In this document: positions 35,082-43,953 of the stretch, in pieces
Layout: each line of letters starts with the position of its first letter
Numbering within the stretch: the first letter of the stretch is position 1
Origin: Lachnospiraceae bacterium
GTDB taxonomy: Bacteria > Bacillota > Clostridia > Lachnospirales > Lachnospiraceae
Direction: 5' to 3'
Assembly: GCA_016280395.1 (NCBI GenBank)
Contig: JAEEGQ010000056.1
Span: forward strand, 62,001 to 126,000
Length of the DNA stretch: 64,000 nt
Position numbers and translations under genes: made by a program
The notes under the pieces: model-generated
What the model saw: only the letters and a program-made list of their open reading frames with translations
The model's database searches: none
Told to the model about the DNA's origin: nothing

Positions 35082-36557
35082 TCAGATTATGCTTTCACCG
35101 CGAACGGTCTTTGATATCCTGTTCGCTATAAACAGCAATGTTACGCTGACAAGCGTCTTTAACATGCCTATAACGGTGGACAGAGGGATCTTGCCTGCCC
35201 CGATACCCAGCGTGTACACGTAAAGGTCGAGGACTTCGAGCGTATCCTTCGTTTTTGCGTTTGAGAACACAAGATACTGATCCATGCCGTTACTTAGGAT
35301 ACCTGCAACGGACATAAGGAGCATTACCGAATAAGTAGGCATTAACCCCGGAAGCGTTACATGGACCATCTTCTGGAAACGGCCCGCGCCATCGACCGTT
35401 GCAGCCTCGTAAAGCTGCTGGTCTATGCCGGATATGCCCGCGATATAGATTATCGCACTCCAGCCTATGCCCTTCCATATTCCCCACAGGAGCATCTTAA
35501 GGTACAAAGCATGATTATCCATCAGGTAAAGCTCGTTGTGCGGAACTCCCGTGAGTTTTGTCATTATGTTGTTGATAAAGCCTTCATTCGAGAAAATTGC
35601 AAACGCTATGGCATAAACAAGAACCCAGCTTATAAAGTTCGGTATCGTTGTCGTTACCTGAACGAGCCTTCTGAACCAGCCGCATTTTATCTCCGAAAGG
35701 AAAATGGCAAATGCCATAGCCAGCCAGCTCGTTGCTATGCCAAGACCGCTCATTATGAGCGTATTGCGCATTACACGGTAGATATCCGATCTTGTCATAG
35801 GGTTCTCGATAAGGCTCCTGAACCACTTAAAGCCCACGAAATCATCCATGTTGAGTGTCCCGGGGCCGGATTTGTAGTTAAAGAACGCGTATCTCCAGCC
35901 GTAAAGCGGAAGATATGAGAAAATAAAGGACAGAACGATAAACGGCAGGAACATTATAAAAAGCTTGTAGCTCGTTGCCATTTCGCATTTTTCGTCCTTT
36001 GCGGGCCTCGGCTGGAATACCACGAGCAGGATCGCACAGATCAGCTGCAGTATTGCGAAACCAAGCATAAAGAACAGCGCTGCCGGCAGTTTATCCGTCG
36101 CCATGTTAAAGCCGACGGTATCTGCGATCTCAAGGTCCGCCGCTTTGTAAAGGCTGTATGTTGCGAGCATCTTGAAAAAGCCCGCTATGACCGCTGCCGC
36201 GCCGCCAAGTGTAACATAGTTTGAAATGCGCTTCATCTTAAGGTTGCCAAGCGAAATGCATGCGGCAACCGAGAGTATGATCACACCGGCCACCATAAGG
36301 GCCGATGCGATCATGAGGCTGTATATATCACTTTTGAAGATGTAATTGTGGTTGATCTCATATTTGATGTTAACCACGATCCTCTCATAAGACAGAGCGG
36401 ATGTAAACAGCGACATATTCTTGTTCATCTGCGTAAGTATCCTGGCGGGATTAAACTCGCTGAAAAACACCAGAACGAACGCAAAAAGAAGACTTATCCT
36501 TGTGGGATAATAGAGCTTGTCCGTCCATCCATTGCTTATTACTATCTTCTTAGCCAT
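35082..36557 (-). CDS. Carbohydrate ABC permease (LplB-type) with extra N-terminal spans
   Basis: 491-residue permease, much longer than the usual about 300. The core after residue 205 is a normal LplB-type subunit with EAA loop YEAATVDGAGRFQKMVHVTLPG. The first 190 residues add about four further hydrophobic segments (around 20-35, 78-105, 112-140 and 160-185) with no motif I know. ATG at 36557 with GGAGAG before it is preferred to a TTG four codons upstream. It begins 15 bases after the surface binding-protein gene, so the two are co-transcribed. Confidence 0.9.
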   Translation of the reverse strand: MAKKIVISNGWTDKLYYPTRISLLFAFVLVFFSEFNPARILTQMNKNMSLFTSALSYERIVVNIKYEINHNYIFKSDIYSLMIASALMVAGVIILSVAACISLGNLKMKRISNYVTLGGAAAVIAGFFKMLATYSLYKAADLEIADTVGFNMATDKLPAALFFMLGFAILQLICAILLVVFQPRPAKDEKCEMATSYKLFIMFLPFIVLSFIFSYLPLYGWRYAFFNYKSGPGTLNMDDFVGFKWFRSLIENPMTRSDIYRVMRNTLIMSGLGIATSWLAMAFAIFLSEIKCGWFRRLVQVTTTIPNFISWVLVYAIAFAIFSNEGFINNIMTKLTGVPHNELYLMDNHALYLKMLLWGIWKGIGWSAIIYIAGISGIDQQLYEAATVDGAGRFQKMVHVTLPGLMPTYSVMLLMSVAGILSNGMDQYLVFSNAKTKDTLEVLDLYVYTLGIGAGKIPLSTVIGMLKTLVSVTLLFIANRISKTVRGESII

Positions 36558-36572
36558 TTTGCTCTCCAAGGA

Positions 36573-38771
36573 TTATTTTTTCCTGCGTAATAAAACGAAT
36601 GCTCCAACGCCTGCGAGAACGACAACACCTGCGCAGATGCCGATTATAAGACCAAGATTGCCTTTATCTGCGGGCTTACCCGAGTCGCCTGTCGGCTGTG
36701 TGGGTGTAGGTGTGCTTGTAGCTGCCTTCTCCGGAGCCTCTGTAGGGTTGTTTGCGGGTGCTTCTGTAGGAGTGGGTGTAGCAGCGGGTTCGTCTGCTTT
36801 CTTGTCATAATTGAAGCCGCTTACCGTAAAGGTGATCTCGATGCTTGTCATCGGTGTCTTGTAAGCGCCGATCTGTGCGATGTCGCCCTTACTGTAGGTG
36901 CTCTCCAGCATAACCTGCATGTAGTTGATGCTTTCCTTGTTAAGCTCCTGGGAACCTTCGGGAAGATCTATGGTCTTACCTTCAACCTTAAGGCTTATAT
37001 TGCTGATCGTGATCTCATTCGTGTTGGGGATATCCGTTGAGAGCATGATGTAGTTCATGTGGTCCTGAGAATCGAAATCACCCGAAAGATCGAGACCGTC
37101 AACGGAAACCGTATATGTTCCGTTACCTTCGATAACAACATCATGGAATTCACCGGGTCTCTTTATCGCTTTGTTGTCAGCATCCCAGCCCGTTACCTGC
37201 ATGAAGTACTCTGTTCCGTCATCTGCCTTTACTCCGCGTCCGTAGTTCGGTTCATCAAAATTGTTACGGAAGGAATAAGTCGGTGTCTGGAAGCAAAGGT
37301 ATGCATTGTACTTTCCGTCGAGATCTACAGGGCCTGCGTTTGAACCGGCCGGCTCATTTCCGCCCTGGAGATTTTCAAAAGCACCTGCAACAGTAAAGTA
37401 AACTTCGATGGTCTTTAATGCCGCAACCTGCTCGGGTGTAAGAAGTCTTGCGGTTGCCGCTGCCTTGTCGCCCGCCGTACGGCAGTCGATGTAGCCCTTG
37501 CTGTTCTCTGTTTCAAAATCGGGATTGTTCCACTCATTGTAAAGGTTTACTCGTGTATCAACGCCCATGCCGTCTGCGGAGCATGTGTAGGAAACACCCT
37601 GCAGAGCGATCTCTTCGCCGTTGAGCACGATCTTGTCGATAGTTACGGTAAAGGTGGTACCAAAGATAACTTCGCCGTTAGGGAGCGAGAGGCATTCAAA
37701 CTGTCCGCCGCCGAGAGCTTCGGGAAGCTCTGCTTTTACAACATAAGAGCCGTTGCCCTTTACGGTCGCCGTTGTGATAACTGCACCGGTATCGGACCAG
37801 TCTGCTTTGTTAAGACTTAATGTTGCTTCGGAAACTTCGCCTACAACAACGCCGCTCTCTGTATATTTTCTTACAACGAACTGTGTTCCTGCGTAGGAAT
37901 CCCAGCCGAGCGCGATAACTTCGATAACATCATCCTTTGAAGCCGGAACCATGATCTTTCCGCGAAGAGATGCGGCATCAACCGTACCTGCCCAGTTCTT
38001 GCCGTCAACGCCGCCGCTTATATCTTCGGTGCCGTCTCCGTCAACATCCCAGCCCCAGGTAACCTGTGCGCCGCCCCACTCATAATAGGACTTGGTGCCG
38101 TCGGCATGTGTAACGGCGATACCGTTTACACACCAGTCGTTATAGCTGAAGGTATCTCCGAGAGATGCAAGATACTCAACATCGATGATAACGGAATTGC
38201 ATTCGTTGGCAACGGTATAGGTCGAACCTGCCGTCTTGCCGTCAGTATACTTTACGCCGCCGCTTACGGTTGCTTCGCCGCCTTCGGTAACTTCAACGGT
38301 AAACTGTGTGCCTGCGTAAGAATCCCATGAAGTAACGATAAAATCTACAACTGCGCCTTTTTCAGCGGGAATACCGAGCGTAGCGGTAAGAGTCTCGGTG
38401 CTTGCGTTTCCGAGCCATGTTCCGCCGTTTACGCCGTAGGAATCATCTGATTTGTCTTCATCGGCATCCCAGCCCCAGCTAACCTGTGCGCCGCCCCACT
38501 GATAGTAGGACTTGCTGCCGTCAACGTGGTTTACGACAACGCCGTAACCGCACCAGTCATTAAGCGCAAAGGCTTCACCGTCTGCGGGTGAAAATGTGAT
38601 ATTTGCCGTAATTACGTTAACGTCACCGGTAACCGTATAGGAATAACTCGGTGTTTTGCCGTCTGTATACTTACATCCAACAGGATCGGCCTTTACTCCG
38701 AACCCGCCTGATGCGATGACCAGAACGGCCGCCATCAGTGCCGCGAAGAATTTTCTAAGGTTCTTCTTCAT
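36573..38771 (-). CDS. Membrane-anchored multi-module carbohydrate-binding protein
   Basis: 732 residues, secreted and anchored. Signal peptide (1-29); two tandem related modules of about 130 residues (33-160 and 173-302), both with NDWC and KSYY, followed by WGGAQV and WGWD; a third module (about 318-470) like the C-terminal module of the GH5 protein; a fourth (about 485-680); a Thr/Pro-rich stalk; and a C-terminal membrane span followed by LRRKK. No catalytic motif is seen. The first two modules are also similar at DNA level (38050-38101 against 38473-38524), a recent duplication. Gene order places it at the head of the transporter operon: it likely holds glycan at the cell surface. Confidence 0.85.
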   Translation of the reverse strand: MKKNLRKFFAALMAAVLVIASGGFGVKADPVGCKYTDGKTPSYSYTVTGDVNVITANITFSPADGEAFALNDWCGYGVVVNHVDGSKSYYQWGGAQVSWGWDADEDKSDDSYGVNGGTWLGNASTETLTATLGIPAEKGAVVDFIVTSWDSYAGTQFTVEVTEGGEATVSGGVKYTDGKTAGSTYTVANECNSVIIDVEYLASLGDTFSYNDWCVNGIAVTHADGTKSYYEWGGAQVTWGWDVDGDGTEDISGGVDGKNWAGTVDAASLRGKIMVPASKDDVIEVIALGWDSYAGTQFVVRKYTESGVVVGEVSEATLSLNKADWSDTGAVITTATVKGNGSYVVKAELPEALGGGQFECLSLPNGEVIFGTTFTVTIDKIVLNGEEIALQGVSYTCSADGMGVDTRVNLYNEWNNPDFETENSKGYIDCRTAGDKAAATARLLTPEQVAALKTIEVYFTVAGAFENLQGGNEPAGSNAGPVDLDGKYNAYLCFQTPTYSFRNNFDEPNYGRGVKADDGTEYFMQVTGWDADNKAIKRPGEFHDVVIEGNGTYTVSVDGLDLSGDFDSQDHMNYIMLSTDIPNTNEITISNISLKVEGKTIDLPEGSQELNKESINYMQVMLESTYSKGDIAQIGAYKTPMTSIEITFTVSGFNYDKKADEPAATPTPTEAPANNPTEAPEKAATSTPTPTQPTGDSGKPADKGNLGLIIGICAGVVVLAGVGAFVLLRRKK

Positions 38772-38811
38772 AAAACATCCTCCTCAAATAGTCTGTGCCC
38801 CTTTTGGAAGC

Positions 38812-38843
38812 AAAAATACCGCGCAGGAAATTCCTGCACGGTA
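38812..38843 (-). terminator. Rho-independent terminator after the YesM-type gene
   Basis: Stem TACCG-GCAGGA/TCCTGC-CGGTA with one mismatch and a loop of three, then TTTTTG on the minus strand. It separates the kinase unit from the surface-protein/transporter operon. Confidence 0.8.
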
Positions 38844-38921
38844 TATAGGATACCTTAATCGACTTCGTAAAAAAACCTGAAGGATTTGACATGAAACACT
38901 GTAAAAATTCTACCACCCGGT

Positions 38922-40733
38922 TTAAGTGTCCGTCATCTGCGGTATAACGACGGAAACCTTTGTTCCGCTGCCTTTAACGCTGCTTATGCTTATCCCGTAC
39001 TCGCTTCCGTAACTGAGCTTGATCCTGCGGTTGACGTTATACAGCCCGATACTGTCGGTCCTTTCCTCTCCTTCGTAGCTGTCCAGTCTCGCCTTAAGCT
39101 CCGCAAGTTCTTCTTCCCCGATCCCGTTTCCGTTATCGGAAATGTCGATGACAAGCTTCTTTTCGGAAGTAAACACGTCAACACGTACCAATCCGCCTGA
39201 CTCACGCCCTTCAAGACCGTGTATGATGGCGTTTTCCGCAACCGGCTGCAGGAGAAGCCCGAGCATCTTGTAATTCTCTGTCTTAAGCCCTTCCCCTACA
39301 TTGATCTCGTAATTCACACGGTCGCCAAAACGCAGCTGCTGGATCTGAAGGTATACCCGAAGATGCTCAAGCTCCTTCTGGAGCGTCGTATCGCGGGTGC
39401 CCGTGTTTTCAAGCACATAACGCATGGATCTTCCGAGGAGGCGCGTTGCGTTTGCGACCTCGGTATCGCCGGCTGTAAGCGCCTTCATGCGGATAGTCTC
39501 AAGTGTATTATAGAGGAAATGAGGGTTTATCTGGCTCGAGAGCATCTTGAACTCTATTTCCTGCTGGTTGTTGCGTATTTCCTGTGCCCTGATCTGTGCC
39601 TCGTACTGTTCGGCTTCCATGCGCTGGATGTCATGGACCATCTTCTGAAGGTCGTTAAAGGCGTCGGCAAGCTCCACGCTTCCCCAGAGCTCCTTCTTCA
39701 TATCGGCGTATTCTCCGCGGCTGGCCTTGCCCATTTCGTCACGAAGGCTCCGTACCTGCGTTGTGAACCTGCGGGTAAATATCGATATGATTATCAGAGG
39801 CAGTATGACGGCAAGTCCGAGTATGAGATAGCTGACCCTTACACCGTGCCGTATGCCGGTTATCGCTTCGGTATCATAGGAGATAAGGTACATCTTGTTT
39901 GACGAGCGCGAGATAGTGAGAGTATCAGCATTTACAAGCGCCGCTTTCCCGTTGAAATTCACCTGGCCCTCATACGTGAAATACCTGTCATCATAGTCTA
40001 TGTCGATCTCCGGACGTTTTCCGTAGAAGGCATTGGTGCTCGCAAAAGCGACCGTCTGGTCGTCAACGGAAATCATTGATGTATATCTTGAACTTGTAAG
40101 ACGGCTTGCAAGATACGAGTTTCTCACTTTTATCATTATGACCGCTTCGCCCTCGCCGCCCACAAGCACCATTTTACGCACCAGCACCAGGTTCCAGGTC
40201 TTGTTGGTATTTCTGCTGTCAAGGGACTCGTAGGCCATAAAGAACGGCAGATACTGCTCCGAAGCCTTCTGGTACCAGTCGGAGTTTCTTACCTCGTCGG
40301 TTACCTTGTGGAACTGGCCGTAATCAACCATATCCTCGCGGTCAATATATACGTAGATAGTGTCAAGGCCCGCGTATCTTGCGGTATATTTGTCGAGGAG
40401 CGATGTCCTCGACGCTGCGACCACCATGTCCTGTTCACTCTCATAGGTGCCGTTCAGGAAGCTTATGAGACTGTCGTTGTATACGATGCTGTCCGAAATG
40501 GTTATAAGCTGCGTCGTGATCTCATATATCGTCTGGCTTACGGCTTCGTTGTTGCTCGCAAGCAGGTCCGAATAGTATTTCTTCTGATTCGAGCTCACAT
40601 TTGCGATAAGGAACGAGCCTATGAGCAAAAGGGGCAAAAAAACCGCAAGGCAATAAACCATAAGCAGCTGGCTGCTGATCTTCCACCTGCCTATTGCGTG
40701 TTTATTCCTGCGGTTTTCCGTATTATCTTTCAC
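38922..40733 (-). CDS. YesM-type sensor histidine kinase
   Basis: 603-residue membrane kinase of the LytS/YesM class. One span near residues 20-45, an extracellular Cache-like sensor domain (about 50-290), a second span (about 298-320), a HAMP domain, a coiled coil, then the His-kinase box NPHFLYNTLETIRMKA and ATPase motifs QPVAENAIIHGL, ISDNGNGIG and GIGLYNVNRR-like SIGLYNVNRRI. It starts with GTG overlapping the stop of the upstream gene (GTGA), and only a weak AAGAAG precedes, so translation is probably coupled. The partner is almost certainly the YesN-type regulator at 30519. Confidence 0.93.
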   Translation of the reverse strand: MKDNTENRRNKHAIGRWKISSQLLMVYCLAVFLPLLLIGSFLIANVSSNQKKYYSDLLASNNEAVSQTIYEITTQLITISDSIVYNDSLISFLNGTYESEQDMVVAASRTSLLDKYTARYAGLDTIYVYIDREDMVDYGQFHKVTDEVRNSDWYQKASEQYLPFFMAYESLDSRNTNKTWNLVLVRKMVLVGGEGEAVIMIKVRNSYLASRLTSSRYTSMISVDDQTVAFASTNAFYGKRPEIDIDYDDRYFTYEGQVNFNGKAALVNADTLTISRSSNKMYLISYDTEAITGIRHGVRVSYLILGLAVILPLIIISIFTRRFTTQVRSLRDEMGKASRGEYADMKKELWGSVELADAFNDLQKMVHDIQRMEAEQYEAQIRAQEIRNNQQEIEFKMLSSQINPHFLYNTLETIRMKALTAGDTEVANATRLLGRSMRYVLENTGTRDTTLQKELEHLRVYLQIQQLRFGDRVNYEINVGEGLKTENYKMLGLLLQPVAENAIIHGLEGRESGGLVRVDVFTSEKKLVIDISDNGNGIGEEELAELKARLDSYEGEERTDSIGLYNVNRRIKLSYGSEYGISISSVKGSGTKVSVVIPQMTDT

Positions 40734-41257
40734 TTCTTTTTAGTTTTTTCGGTTTTTGTCTCTTTTTCAAGCTTAACGGCTTTTTCCCTGAGTCTTGCAA
40801 GGAAGCCCTTCTTCTCGGGCTTCTGGTCAAGACCGCCTCTTGCGCCCTTAACGTCAATGATGTAAATACCGTTCATAAGGACTTTTACCTCTTTTTTCAC
40901 GGGAACAAGATCGTAGATCTTCTCATCAGCGATAAGACTCATTACCTTAGGGCCAACCTTTGCCTTTACTACAGGCACTTTGGCACGGCGCATGTACTTA
41001 GGCGTCTGATCGACCACCACCTGGGGAAGACCTGCGTCTTTAAGCGGCATGCGCTTTTTGTCGATAACAAGTATAGAATAGTTCTGTGCGCCTTCCCTTA
41101 ATTGCGCCTGTGATTCCTCGGATTTCTTCTGAAGCTTTCTTCCGTAGATGGCAAGGGCGATAACGCCGCCCACCAGCAATACTGTTACAACGAGCAGAAT
41201 AATCTGCCAGGGTTTCATTCCTCCCGCAAGAACCGCGGTGTAAAATGGATTGATCAT
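40730..41257 (-). CDS. Conserved hypothetical membrane protein upstream of YesM
   Basis: 175 residues: one membrane span at about 17-40 (WQIILLVVTVLLVGGVIALAI), a short coiled region, a conserved-looking cytoplasmic domain (SILVIDKKRMPLKDAGLPQVV, KVPVVKAKVGPKVMSLIADEKIYDL) and a very basic Lys-rich tail. I recall close relatives only as unnamed Lachnospiraceae proteins. The gene overlaps the YesM-type gene by four bases, but the protein reads as a general membrane factor rather than a sensor subunit, so the link may be positional. Confidence 0.75.
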   Translation of the reverse strand: MINPFYTAVLAGGMKPWQIILLVVTVLLVGGVIALAIYGRKLQKKSEESQAQLREGAQNYSILVIDKKRMPLKDAGLPQVVVDQTPKYMRRAKVPVVKAKVGPKVMSLIADEKIYDLVPVKKEVKVLMNGIYIIDVKGARGGLDQKPEKKGFLARLREKAVKLEKETKTEKTKKK

Positions 41258-41289
41258 ATATTCCTCCTCTGATCAGCAATTTTCTTTCT

Positions 41290-42015
41290 TTAATTTTCTT
41301 TGATCTCCTCAAGCGCCTTTGCAATGCGTTCTCTTGCGAGGATACCCAGGTGTTTTTGTTCTTCCCTTGAAAGCCCGCTCATGATGATGGGCTCGCAGTA
41401 ATGGATCCTGACTTTCTGCCCTTTAACTCTCGGCATATGGAGCTCAAATATCTCGTCGGTCTTCCAGATCGCCACAGGGACTACCGGACATCCGGACTTT
41501 TCGGCCATCTTAAAGCTTCCTTCCTTGAAGGTAAGCATCTCGTCGCCATGATTCCTTGTGCCCTCGGGCATGATGCACATGCTCGATCCCTGCTTTATGT
41601 TCTCTGTCCCGCGAAGGATCGTCTTGAGTGCCTGCTTTACATCGCTCCTGTCAAGGAAGAGACAGTTCAGCAGGATCATCCACCAGCTTAAGAACGGGAT
41701 CTTCCTAACTTCTTTCTTTGCGATGATACCCGTAAGGTTCGGGACTGTGGTGTAGAACACCGGAACATCCGCGATGCTTCTGTGGTTTGCACAGAAAAGG
41801 ACCGGTTCATCGGGAACGTTCTCAAGTCCGCTCTTTTCCACCTTTACACCCGCTGCCGCAAGAACGACCTTAAACCCGGCGCTGACGATAGGCTGGCCTA
41901 TCTTTGCCGCCGTTTTGGGCGAGATCTTCCGGATCAGGAGTATCACAAGATACAGCGGAAAAGTCAGTATAAAGAACAGGACAAGTGTCAAAAAGGTCAA
42001 TATAAATCTGATCAT
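41290..42015 (-). CDS. plsC: 1-acyl-sn-glycerol-3-phosphate acyltransferase
   Basis: 241-residue acyltransferase that makes phosphatidic acid from lysophosphatidate. An N-terminal membrane segment is followed by the catalytic motif NHRSIADVPV (His and Asp four apart), the glycerol-phosphate site in FLDRSDV, and the substrate-binding PEGTRNHGD. Full length. It lies between the antiporter gene and the small membrane protein on the same strand. Confidence 0.92.
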   Translation of the reverse strand: MIRFILTFLTLVLFFILTFPLYLVILLIRKISPKTAAKIGQPIVSAGFKVVLAAAGVKVEKSGLENVPDEPVLFCANHRSIADVPVFYTTVPNLTGIIAKKEVRKIPFLSWWMILLNCLFLDRSDVKQALKTILRGTENIKQGSSMCIMPEGTRNHGDEMLTFKEGSFKMAEKSGCPVVPVAIWKTDEIFELHMPRVKGQKVRIHYCEPIIMSGLSREEQKHLGILARERIAKALEEIKEN

Positions 42016-42027
42016 AACAATCCTCCG

Positions 42028-43197
42028 TCAGGCTATCTCCCCGGCTTTCTTAAGCGCAAGCTTTGTGATGACGGGGCCTGTGAGCTCGTAGATAACGGTA
42101 CCGCAAAGGATGATGGTACGTATCTGCGGTCCGTACTGGGGTACAACCGACATCGCTGTTGTTGCAAGACCTATGGCTACTCCGGCTTGCGGAACAAGAG
42201 TAAGTCCAAGGTATTTCTGAACAACTGCGGGCGCTTTGCTGATCTTTGCTCCGGCAAAGGCACCGAGCATCTTACCTGCCACACGCATGATCACATAAAG
42301 GCCGCCGACAAGGCCTACCTTAGGCAGGATCGACAGATCGAGGGCCGCTCCCGAAAGGAAGAAGAACAGCATGAACAGCGGAGGCGTAAGCCGGTCCGTA
42401 AGCTCGAACACTGTCTCCGAAGCCTTCGAGAAATTGCAGAAAACTGCGCTTAGCATCATGCAGGCAAGGAGCTGTGACCAGCCAAGTATATCACAAATAC
42501 CGATAGTTGCAAGTATAAATGCTATTGTTATGGCAAGACGGTTGCCGCGCCCCGTGAACCACTTGCAGAGCAGCACCATCACCATTCCGAGCACCGCGCC
42601 GATACCAAGAGCTCCAAAGATCTCGGCAAGCGGCACAAGCACTGTATTTACAACAGAAAATCCGCCTTCGGACTCGATAGCCCTTGCAAGCGCAACCGAA
42701 AGCCCGAAGAACATGAGCGCGGCGGCATCATCAAGCGCAACGACCGGAAGCAGTGTATCCGTTACCGGTCCTTTAGCTTTGTACTGCCGGACAACCATAA
42801 GTGTTGCCGCAGGTGCCGTAGCTGCCGCGATAGCACCGAGTACTACGGAGAATGCGGCATCCTGTCCCGTAAGGATGAGGACAAGATCGACCACGAGAAC
42901 GGCCCCGAAAGCCTCGAGAACAGCGATTATAACAGGCGATTTCCCGACTTTTTTCAAAAAACTTATCCTGAATTCGGCGCCGATCGAAAATGCGATAAAG
43001 CCAAGCGCTATCTCAGGTATAAAGGAAAGCGTGTCTAAGGTATCTCCCGGAATTACCTTAAGACAATAGGGTCCAAATACCAGACCCACGATCAAATACC
43101 CCGTAACATTAGGAAGTTTCACTACCTTCATCAGCTTGCTTATCAGCAGGCAAAGCATAAGCGCAAGCGCAAGATAAAGATATATGTGATCATTCAT
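42028..43197 (-). CDS. CPA2-family cation/proton antiporter
   Basis: 389-residue membrane protein with about 12-13 spans, of the KefB/NapA-type monovalent cation:proton antiporter family. Visible are the repeated half-units and the charged segment ALDDAAALMFFG in the middle, where the usual adjacent Asp residues lie. It has no C-terminal TrkA nucleotide-binding domain. The overlapping upstream gene encodes a small PII-like protein, which may be its soluble regulator. Confidence 0.9.
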   Translation of the reverse strand: MNDHIYLYLALALMLCLLISKLMKVVKLPNVTGYLIVGLVFGPYCLKVIPGDTLDTLSFIPEIALGFIAFSIGAEFRISFLKKVGKSPVIIAVLEAFGAVLVVDLVLILTGQDAAFSVVLGAIAAATAPAATLMVVRQYKAKGPVTDTLLPVVALDDAAALMFFGLSVALARAIESEGGFSVVNTVLVPLAEIFGALGIGAVLGMVMVLLCKWFTGRGNRLAITIAFILATIGICDILGWSQLLACMMLSAVFCNFSKASETVFELTDRLTPPLFMLFFFLSGAALDLSILPKVGLVGGLYVIMRVAGKMLGAFAGAKISKAPAVVQKYLGLTLVPQAGVAIGLATTAMSVVPQYGPQIRTIILCGTVIYELTGPVITKLALKKAGEIA

Positions 43198-43538
43198 TGT
43201 TGTCCGCCAAGTCCTTCCACGTATGTTATCGGCAGCGCGAACATGATGCCGGTGTTAGGCGCAGCGATGTCGCCTATCACTTCCTTGATGACCTTTTTGG
43301 TGGTCTCAAGCTGTTCGTCTGTTTCCGCAAAAAGCAGCACTTTGCAGGTTTCCTTCTCCTCACCTGCAAGGATCCTGCGTAACGTGCCAAACATGGGGAT
43401 GTCCTCCATGTTGGCGAGTTTCTCTGCCATTCCCGTCCCGTCAAGGATGGTGGCTCCGGTTATCCCGTTATTTGCCAGGCTGTGTACCAGCTCATCAAAT
43501 ATTTCGGTCCGCTTCAGTATCAGTACCAAAAGCTGCAT
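43194..43538 (-). CDS. PII-like small protein coupled to the antiporter
   Basis: 114 residues predicted to have a ferredoxin-like (PII/CutA) fold: MQLLVLILKRTEIFDELVHSL, NGITGATILDGTGMAEKL and CKVLLFAETDEQLETTKKVIKEV read as strand-helix-strand units. Such proteins beside transporters bind nucleotides and gate transport. The stop overlaps the antiporter start (ATGA), so the pair should be made together. Canonical GlnB motifs around the T-loop are not present, so the ligand is open. Confidence 0.7.
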   Translation of the reverse strand: MQLLVLILKRTEIFDELVHSLANNGITGATILDGTGMAEKLANMEDIPMFGTLRRILAGEEKETCKVLLFAETDEQLETTKKVIKEVIGDIAAPNTGIMFALPITYVEGLGGQQ

Positions 43539-43550
43539 GATCTCCTCCTT

Positions 43551-43943
43551 TTACGAATCTTTACGTTTTTCAAGGATGCTCTTTTTCAGGGCATCGAAAC
43601 TGATCTCACTCATGTCATGTTCTATGCGGCAGGCGTCTTTTTCGGCAGTCTCGCGCGGCACGCCGAGGGATTCAAGCCACTCGGTAAGGATCATGTGGCG
43701 TTCATAGACCTTTTCGGCAATATCCCGCCCTTCATCCGTAAGAGCGACGATCCCGTCCGCAGACACGGTTACGAGCTTCTTTTCCCTCATGTTTTTGAGC
43801 GCAACACTAACGCTGGGCTTGGAAAATCCCAGCTCCCTGGCAATGTCGATGGCATGCGTGTCGGCTTTCTTCCGGGTAAGGAGCATGATGGTCTCGAGGT
43901 AATCCTCTAACGATTCTTCCGCTTTGTGTTGGATATAGAACAT
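43551..43943 (-). CDS. DtxR/MntR-family metal-dependent repressor
   Basis: 130 residues with a winged helix (SLEDYLETIMLL, ARELGFSKPSVSVALKNM, VTVSADGIVALTDEG) and the dimerisation/metal-binding helix region with ERHMILTEWL, EKDACRIEHDMSE containing the expected Glu, Cys and His ligands. Starting at 43943 gives the normal MFYIQHKAEESL start and avoids overlap with the upstream gene. It probably senses manganese or iron; the target is unknown. Only 12 bases separate it from the PII-like gene, so antiporter expression may fall under it. Confidence 0.9.
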   Translation of the reverse strand: MFYIQHKAEESLEDYLETIMLLTRKKADTHAIDIARELGFSKPSVSVALKNMREKKLVTVSADGIVALTDEGRDIAEKVYERHMILTEWLESLGVPRETAEKDACRIEHDMSEISFDALKKSILEKRKDS

Positions 43944-43953
43944 ATTCACCTGC

